A stretch of 11,804 nt of DNA from Chryseobacterium sp. UBA6632. Its GTDB lineage: Bacteria > Bacteroidota > Bacteroidia > Flavobacteriales > Weeksellaceae. Location of the stretch: contig DKLU01000500.1 in the NCBI GenBank assembly GCA_002455915.1, forward strand, positions 1-11,804. The letters are read 5' to 3'. Both the position numbers and the translations under genes were made by a program. This document shows positions 7,466-11,804 of this stretch, in pieces; position 1 is the stretch's first letter, and each line of letters opens with the position of its first letter. The notes beneath the pieces are model-generated. The model did not search any database, was not told where the DNA came from, and worked only from the letters and a program-made list of their open reading frames with translations.

Positions 7466-9058
7466 ATGAAAAAAATATTTTTAATATTATCTGTCCTATC
7501 ATTGACGTTAGTGTCAAATAGTTGCTCAGATAAATTCGATGAAATTGATGAGAATCCTAATTCTACTGATAAACCTTTACCTACTGGTATTTTCAATAGT
7601 GCTAATAAGGAGCTTATGGATAACACAAGAGATGAATGGCAGTCAGGAAGAATTACGCTACCATGGGTTCAGTATTCAGCTCAAACTGGATATACAGAAG
7701 AAGATAGATATCAATATAGATTGTCAACTGGAGTTTCTTTATGGAGCTTTTCTTATAGAGTTGCACAGGATTATAAACAAATTATTGATTTGAATACAGA
7801 TCCTGCCACAAAATCTCAAATGAGTGTATATGGTCCAAATGAAAATCAAATTGCAGCTGCAAGAGTTATGTTATCGTACGTATTCCTTACATTAGCAGAT
7901 TCTTTTGGAGATATACCATATTATTCTTATGGTAATAAAGATGCTGATTTTCAGGCATTAAATATTGATGCTACATTACAGCCGAAGTTTGCAAGCCAGC
8001 AAAAAGTATATGCCGATATTTTAAAAGAACTTAAAGAAGCATCTGAAATGGTTGAGGTAAATCAGCCTGTATTTACTTCTGGGGATAATTTATTTTCTTA
8101 CATGGAAAATAATGTAAGAACAAGTAAAGGAATAAAGCTTAAAAAGTTTGCTAATTCTTTAAGATTGCGTGTTGCAACTAGGGTAAAAGGAGTTGTTCCT
8201 GGAGCTGAAGCTCACATCACAGATGCTATCGCTTCTGGAGTTATGACATCAAATGATGACAATGTTGGCCTTACTTATGAAAATAATTTGGTAAATCCAT
8301 CACCGATGTTTGATAATTTCCGTACAAGAACAGATTTTGCAATTTCGAAAACATTCGTTCAATTGTTAAAAGGGCAAACGGGTAGCTATGGATTAGACCC
8401 TCGTTTATTCAAATATGCAAGTCCTGTAGGAACTTCACAAAAAGAGATTTTAGATGGAACATCAGCAGAATCCACAGATCCAGCTGATTTTAACGGTATG
8501 CCTTATGGAATTCCAAGTTCTTTAACTGCTAGTCAGGCTGCTACCGCTAATTTCTTTAGTAAAAATGTTTTGAAGCCAGGTTATACAGAGGTTTTAATGG
8601 AGTATGCTGAAGTACAGTTTTTATTAAGTGAAGCAAATGGATGGTCTCAATCAAACTATACTAATGGAGTTAAAGCTTCAATGGAGAGATGGGGGGTTAA
8701 TGCTTCAACTATTACAACATTTATTAATGCTTTACCTGCCGCTTCTAAAGAAAATGTTCTTAATCAGAAATATGTTGCTTTATTTATGCAGCCATATGAA
8801 GCTTGGGCAGAATATAGAAGAACGGGATATCCGAATACTTTGTTGAAACCAGGGCAAACAGCTAACCTGAATGTTGCAACAACAAGTGGACAAACAACAT
8901 ATACATTTACATCTTTAATAGCAGGATTGTCTGATTTACCTAATAGATTATATTATCCAACATCAGTACAAACATTAAATCCTACTAACTATCAAGCTGC
9001 TGCTAGTGCTATTGGAGGGGACCAAATGAATACAAAATTAATTTGGGATACAAATTAG
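7466..9058 (+). CDS. SusD/RagB family nutrient-binding outer-membrane lipoprotein
   Basis: SusD-type proteins form a lipid-anchored lid over their SusC barrel and capture the substrate. The gene starts 6 bp after susC and must be its partner. The 530-residue product has a lipoprotein signal peptide with Cys20 as the lipidated residue (LVSNSCSDKFDE). The lipobox is loose, with Ser at -3, and the acidic residues after the cysteine resemble the Bacteroidota surface-export signal. Helical segments typical of the family follow, such as RVMLSYVFLTLADSFGDIPY and EVLMEYAEVQFLLSEANGW, then QPYEAWAEYRRTGYP and a C-terminus with LPNRLYYPTSVQTLN and IGGDQMNTKLIWD. These resemble the SusD-like_2 subgroup (recalled, not searched), whose ligands are poorly known. 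The next feature is a strong terminator, so the operon is susC-susD only. Confidence 0.94.
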   Translation: MKKIFLILSVLSLTLVSNSCSDKFDEIDENPNSTDKPLPTGIFNSANKELMDNTRDEWQSGRITLPWVQYSAQTGYTEEDRYQYRLSTGVSLWSFSYRVAQDYKQIIDLNTDPATKSQMSVYGPNENQIAAARVMLSYVFLTLADSFGDIPYYSYGNKDADFQALNIDATLQPKFASQQKVYADILKELKEASEMVEVNQPVFTSGDNLFSYMENNVRTSKGIKLKKFANSLRLRVATRVKGVVPGAEAHITDAIASGVMTSNDDNVGLTYENNLVNPSPMFDNFRTRTDFAISKTFVQLLKGQTGSYGLDPRLFKYASPVGTSQKEILDGTSAESTDPADFNGMPYGIPSSLTASQAATANFFSKNVLKPGYTEVLMEYAEVQFLLSEANGWSQSNYTNGVKASMERWGVNASTITTFINALPAASKENVLNQKYVALFMQPYEAWAEYRRTGYPNTLLKPGQTANLNVATTSGQTTYTFTSLIAGLSDLPNRLYYPTSVQTLNPTNYQAAASAIGGDQMNTKLIWDTN

Positions 9059-9094
9059 TAAGAAAACAAATTTTAATATTTTAACATTCACATG

Positions 9095-9118
9095 AAAACC
9101 GCCTTCGGGCGGTTTTTT
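9095..9118 (+). terminator. Strong terminator of the susCD operon
   Basis: CCGCC (9099-9103) pairs with GGCGG (9108-9112) around a TTCG tetraloop. The flanking AAAA pairs with the first bases of a six-T run. This GC-rich stem is the clearest intrinsic terminator in the window and separates susD from the small peptide gene. Confidence 0.95.
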
Positions 9119-9131
9119 ATTTTGAAAATAG

Positions 9132-9164
9132 TTGGTATTGAATGCATATTTTTTACTAAATTAG
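9132..9164 (+). promoter_or_regulatory. Candidate promoter of the small peptide gene
   Basis: TTG (9132-9134), a 22-bp spacer, then TAAATTAG (9157-9164), which matches TAnnTTTG with one mismatch. The start would lie near 9169-9172, about 12-15 nt before the ATG at 9184, the same spacing seen for the other genes here. The match is imperfect, but a promoter is expected because a terminator lies just upstream. Confidence 0.35.
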
Positions 9165-9173
9165 GTTACTAAA
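9153..9173 (+). repeat. Direct repeat TTACTAAA upstream of the peptide gene
   Basis: TTACTAAA occurs at 9153-9160 and again at 9166-9173, with TTAGG between (period 13 bp). The copies overlap the proposed -7 box and transcription start. It may be a regulator site or chance in AT-rich DNA. Confidence 0.5.
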
Positions 9174-9183
9174 ATATTTTAAT

Positions 9184-9315
9184 ATGAAAAATCTAAAAAA
9201 ATTAAGCGCTGTTGACCTTAAAAAAATTCAAGGAGGTGCTGCTCCCCTTTGCTGTATTAATTGGGATCCTATAAAGAGATATTGCTCAGAGTGGGATCTT
9301 AATTGCCTTCCTTAG
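9184..9315 (+). CDS. Small Gly-Gly leader peptide, bacteriocin- or pheromone-like precursor
   Basis: The gene encodes 43 residues. The N-terminal half (MKNLKKLSAVDLKKIQGG, 1-18) has the form of a double-glycine leader: basic start, amphipathic stretch with hydrophobic residues L7, V10, L12 and I15, and Gly17-Gly18, after which C39-peptidase ABC transporters cut. The predicted 25-residue core is rich in Cys and Trp: Cys23, Cys24, Cys34, Cys41, Trp27 and Trp37. CxxWD occurs at 24-28 and 34-38. Leaders of this type are common in Chryseobacterium relatives and are usually labelled bacteriocin-like (from memory). The gene has a candidate promoter and its own terminator. No transporter, modifying enzyme or immunity gene is visible, so export would depend on genes elsewhere. 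Coding status rests on the leader pattern, the tight fit between promoter and terminator, and the composition of the core. Its activity is unknown. Confidence 0.8.
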   Translation: MKNLKKLSAVDLKKIQGGAAPLCCINWDPIKRYCSEWDLNCLP

Positions 9316-9318
9316 TAG

Positions 9319-9349
9319 AAAAAGACTTCAGAACTGAAGTCTTTTTTTT
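9319..9349 (+). terminator. Terminator of the small peptide gene
   Basis: AGACTTCA (9323-9330) pairs with TGAAGTCT (9335-9342) around a GAAC loop. A-residues lie upstream and an eight-T run (9342-9349) follows. The stem starts only a few bases after the peptide stop codon, marking a single-gene transcript. Confidence 0.92.
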
Positions 9350-9351
9350 AT

Positions 9352-9359
9352 TAAATTTG
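9352..9359 (+). promoter_or_regulatory. argS -7 promoter element
   Basis: TAAATTTG is an exact TAnnTTTG match, 20 bp before the argS ATG. It begins 3 bp after the T-run of the preceding terminator. No TTG lies 17-23 bp upstream, where the peptide terminator stem occupies the space. Confidence 0.55.
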
Positions 9360-9379
9360 TACACGCGTAATTATAGAAG

Positions 9380-11140
9380 ATGAATATTAAAAATATAATA
9401 GAAGAAAAACTTTCTGAAGTAATCTTAAATGTCTTTCAGTTAAAAGATATTAACCTTGAAATTCAGGAAAATAAAACTGAGTTTGAAGGTGATTTTACCA
9501 TTGTTACTTTCCCTTTGGTGAAGCAATTGAAGAAAAATCCCGAAAGTATTGGAGTAGAATTGGGCGAAGCTTTAACAACGCAAACCGAATTATTGGAAAG
9601 CTTTAATGTCGTGAAAGGATTTTTGAATGTTAAAGTTAAAAATCAGTTTTTTGTAGATCAATTTCAATCTGTAAATAGTGATTTTGAAAATATAGAAAAG
9701 AAAAATTCTACCGTAATGGTAGAATATTCTTCTCCGAATACCAACAAACCTCTTCACTTAGGGCATATCAGAAATAACCTTTTAGGCTTTTCAGTTTCTC
9801 AAATTTTGAATGAAGCAGGTTATGATGTGATTAAATCTCAAATCATTAATGATAGAGGAATTCATATCTGTAAATCGATGTTGGCGTGGGAAAAATATGG
9901 AAAAGGAGAAACTCCGGATGCTGAAAATATTAAAGGAGATAAATTCGTTGGAAATTATTACGTAAAATTCGATCAGGAATACAAAAAAGAAATTGCTGAA
10001 CTGATTGAACAAGGCGTTTCTGAAGATCAGGCTAAAAAAGAGGCTCCTTTAATGAAGGAAGCTCAAAAAATGTTGTTGGACTGGGAAAATGGCGATGAAA
10101 AAGTAAGAAATCTTTGGAACGAAATGAACTCTTGGGTGTATAAAGGTTTCAATGAAACATATAGCCGATTAGGTGTAAGTTTCGATCAGATTCAATACGA
10201 AAGCAATACTTATATTTTAGGAAAAGACCTTATTCAGGAAGGTTTAGATAAAGGAGTTCTGTATCAAAAAGAAGATGGTTCTGTGTGGTGTGATCTTACA
10301 GATGAAGGCCTTGATCAAAAATTATTATTACGTTCAGACGGTACTTCGGTGTATATGACTCAGGATTTGGGAACTGCCGTAGAACGTTTTAAACAAAATA
10401 ATATCCAGAAGTTAATTTATACTGTTGGAAACGAACAGGATTATCATTTCCAGGTTTTGTTTAAAATTTTAGGAAAATTAGGTTATTCTTGGGCAGATCA
10501 ATTGTATCATTTATCTTACGGAATGGTAGAGCTTCCCAACGGGAAAATGAAATCTCGTGAAGGAACGGTGGTTGATGCAGACGATTTGATGCAGGAAATG
10601 CACGATATTGCTAAATCTAAATCGGAAGAGCTAGGCAAATTAGAAAACTTTACGGAAGAAGAAAAGAATGATAACTACGAAAGTGTAGGAATGGGTGCCT
10701 TGAAATATTTCATGCTAAAGGTTGATCCTAAGAAAAAAATGTTGTTCAACCCTGAAGAAAGTATTGATTTTAACGGAAATACAGGACCTTTCATTCAATA
10801 TACTTACGCTCGTATTCAGTCTTTATTAACGAAAGCTTCTTTTGAATTTAAAGAAATTGATACCATTGATTTAAGACAATCTGAGAAAGAGTTGATTATG
10901 CAATTGGCGAATTATAAAGCAGTAGTTGCGAGAGCGGCAGAAGCTTTAAGTCCGGCTTTGGTAGCAAATTATGTTTATGATTTGGTGAAATCTTACAATT
11001 CGTTCTATCAAAGCAGTCCGATTTTGAATCAGGAAGATAAAAATATTACACAATTCCGTCTGAATTTATCTGATCTTACGGCAAAAACAATCAAAAAGTC
11101 ATTAAGCTTATTAGGAATCGGAACGGTAAACAGAATGTAA
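9380..11140 (+). CDS. argS: Arginine--tRNA ligase
   Basis: Arginyl-tRNA synthetase, a class I enzyme, charges tRNA-Arg with arginine using ATP in the cytoplasm. The 586-residue product is of normal length. It has the N-terminal Add-1-type tRNA-binding domain (about 1-100), the signature SPNTNKPLHLGHIRNN with the ATP-binding HLGH at 126-129, and the KMSKS-equivalent loop GKMKSREGTVV (389-393 for KMKSR). GNTGPFIQYTYARI follows, then the helical DALR-type anticodon-binding domain (about 460-586) ending in LGIGTVNRM. The ATG at 9380 begins a normal N-terminus (MNIKNIIEEKL) and lies 20 bp beyond the -7 box. The gene reads alone between terminators. Confidence 0.97.
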   Translation: MNIKNIIEEKLSEVILNVFQLKDINLEIQENKTEFEGDFTIVTFPLVKQLKKNPESIGVELGEALTTQTELLESFNVVKGFLNVKVKNQFFVDQFQSVNSDFENIEKKNSTVMVEYSSPNTNKPLHLGHIRNNLLGFSVSQILNEAGYDVIKSQIINDRGIHICKSMLAWEKYGKGETPDAENIKGDKFVGNYYVKFDQEYKKEIAELIEQGVSEDQAKKEAPLMKEAQKMLLDWENGDEKVRNLWNEMNSWVYKGFNETYSRLGVSFDQIQYESNTYILGKDLIQEGLDKGVLYQKEDGSVWCDLTDEGLDQKLLLRSDGTSVYMTQDLGTAVERFKQNNIQKLIYTVGNEQDYHFQVLFKILGKLGYSWADQLYHLSYGMVELPNGKMKSREGTVVDADDLMQEMHDIAKSKSEELGKLENFTEEEKNDNYESVGMGALKYFMLKVDPKKKMLFNPEESIDFNGNTGPFIQYTYARIQSLLTKASFEFKEIDTIDLRQSEKELIMQLANYKAVVARAAEALSPALVANYVYDLVKSYNSFYQSSPILNQEDKNITQFRLNLSDLTAKTIKKSLSLLGIGTVNRM

Positions 11141-11165
11141 TTTTTTGAATTTTAAAAAAATATAT

Positions 11166-11195
11166 AAGCAGCTATGGAAACGTAGCTGTTTTTTT
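11166..11195 (+). terminator. argS terminator
   Basis: CAGCTATG (11169-11176) pairs with CGTAGCTG (11181-11188), including one T·G wobble, around a GAAA tetraloop. A run of seven T residues (11189-11195) follows. It lies 25 bp after the argS stop. Confidence 0.92.
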
Positions 11196-11218
11196 GTTGT
11201 GATATTTTTTACAACAAA
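11193..11218. repeat. Inverted repeat TTTGTTGT / ACAACAAA
   Basis: TTTGTTGT (11193-11200) and ACAACAAA (11211-11218) are perfect inverted arms around a 10-bp spacer. They overlap the end of the argS terminator T-run and lie 40 bp or more upstream of the next -7 box. They may form a second hairpin or a regulator site; chance is also possible in such AT-rich sequence. Confidence 0.45.
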
Positions 11219-11257
11219 TGATATGTTTTATACAATTTTTATAGTAGAAAAAGAAGG

Positions 11258-11265
11258 TAAGTTTG
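11258..11265 (+). promoter_or_regulatory. -7 promoter element of the lipoprotein gene
   Basis: TAAGTTTG is an exact TAnnTTTG match, placed 20 bp before the ATG at 11286, the same distance as at argS. No TTG lies at the usual -33 spacing. Confidence 0.5.
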
Positions 11266-11285
11266 TGAATAATAAAAAAACAATT

Positions 11286-11804
11286 ATGAACAAATTAAAG
11301 AAAATTTATTATTTCGTTGCAGCGTTTGCCTTGGCAACTCCAATTATGTCATGTTCTAATGATAACGATACAGTGGCAGAAGAGCAATTAACTCCTTCTC
11401 AAAGGCTATCTTCCACACCTTGGGAAACTACGGGTGCTAAAGACAATCAGGGAAATGCTGTTGCGCTAACGGATGCAAGGGTTTCGGGATTTGTAGGATT
11501 TGCTTACTTTAAAACGGATGGCAAATTTGCCATTTATGGTTTGAATGATGCGATAAGATCAATGGGAACCTGGTCTATAGACGCTTCCGGAAAGACCAGA
11601 ACGATTGTGTCTAAAAGACCTGACGGAACTACAATTTTTACGCGTGATGTAGAAATTCTTGAACTGACTAAGAATGTTTTCACTTATAGAATTCATACAG
11701 ATTCTTCTAATCCAGCTGTATATTTTGATATTATTCATACCAAGACAACGCATGCAGAACCTGCAAACGGACAGCTGACTTTAGCTTCCACACCTTGGGA
11801 AACT
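11286..11804 (+). CDS. Lipoprotein with tandem DUF4822-like domains (3' end outside window)
   Basis: The first 173 codons are present and the gene runs off the right edge. The start (MNKLKKIYYFVAAFALA) is a lipoprotein signal peptide with Cys23 in IMSC, followed by SNDND, the acidic context of Bacteroidota surface lipoproteins. A domain of about 120 residues begins at LSSTPWETTGAKDNQG (41) and includes GFAYFKTDGKFAIYG, GTWSID and FDIIHTKT. It resembles DUF4822 (recalled, not searched), a family without a known function. The same opening, LASTPWET, returns at 166-173, exactly 125 residues after the first copy, so a second domain starts at the window edge. The ATG at 11286 is chosen because it directly begins the signal peptide. 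The gene has its own -7 box and no visible functional partner. Confidence 0.85.
   Translation, partial: MNKLKKIYYFVAAFALATPIMSCSNDNDTVAEEQLTPSQRLSSTPWETTGAKDNQGNAVALTDARVSGFVGFAYFKTDGKFAIYGLNDAIRSMGTWSIDASGKTRTIVSKRPDGTTIFTRDVEILELTKNVFTYRIHTDSSNPAVYFDIIHTKTTHAEPANGQLTLASTPWET
11410..11429 (+). repeat. 20-nt exact direct repeat marking duplicated lipoprotein domains
   Basis: CTTCCACACCTTGGGAAACT occurs here and again at 11785-11804, which is the end of the window. The two copies are 375 bp, or 125 codons, apart and in frame. Both encode S-T-P-W-E-T, the start of the DUF4822-like domain. Identity at third codon positions suggests either a recent internal duplication or gene conversion. Confidence 0.85.

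Noticed and set aside
7539..7793. Open frame of 84 codons inside susD
   Set aside because: It lies wholly within the clear susD frame, has no signal of its own, and arises from AT-rich codon use. The same holds for the other overlapping frames in susD, yidC and argS.
9228..9238. Shine-Dalgarno-like AAGGAGGT inside the peptide gene
   Set aside because: It is the codons for Gln-Gly-Gly of the leader (CAA GGA GGT) and no suitable start codon follows at the right distance.
9060..9380. Lanthipeptide or other RiPP biosynthetic cluster
   Set aside because: Only the precursor-like gene is present; no modifying enzyme or transporter is found in the window.

Overview
The window looks like chromosomal DNA from a member of the Bacteroidota, most likely family Weeksellaceae and close to Chryseobacterium. 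The signs are low GC, a SusC/SusD outer-membrane pair, Bacteroidota-type -7 boxes (TAnnTTTG) a few bases upstream of most transcription units, little Shine-Dalgarno signal, lipoproteins with acidic residues after the lipid-bearing cysteine, and a short Gly-Gly leader peptide gene. The genus is an inference from sequence character; no search was run.

Layout from left to right. Bases 1-57 may hold the tail of an upstream gene. pyrG (CTP synthase, 117-1724) has its own promoter and ends at a hairpin at 1753-1788. yidC (membrane protein insertase, 1902-3698) follows, with a -7 box and a perfect 18-bp palindrome in its leader. A bidirectional terminator (3718-3751) separates yidC from the convergent rnhB (ribonuclease HII, minus strand, 3816-4400). 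A divergent promoter region (about 4413-4534) then leads into a SusC/SusD pair (4535-7459 and 7466-9058, 6 bp apart, surely co-transcribed) closed by a strong UUCG-loop terminator.

The 261-bp gap between susD and argS holds a complete miniature transcription unit: a candidate promoter, a 43-codon gene (9184-9315) for a Gly-Gly leader peptide with a cysteine- and tryptophan-rich core, and its own terminator. argS (arginyl-tRNA synthetase, 9380-11140) follows with its own -7 box and terminator. The window ends inside a lipoprotein gene (11286 to beyond 11804) whose DUF4822-like domain begins to repeat exactly at the right edge.

Four genes are housekeeping (pyrG, yidC, rnhB, argS). The accessory content is the SusCD uptake pair, the leader peptide and the DUF4822-like lipoprotein. 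No peptidase-ABC transporter, peptide-modifying enzyme, immunity gene, glycoside hydrolase, sigma/anti-sigma pair, insertion sequence, tRNA, rRNA or CRISPR array is visible. The item most likely to be under-described is the leader peptide, whose core contains two copies of a CxxWD motif ten residues apart. No intergenic stretch exceeds 300 bases.
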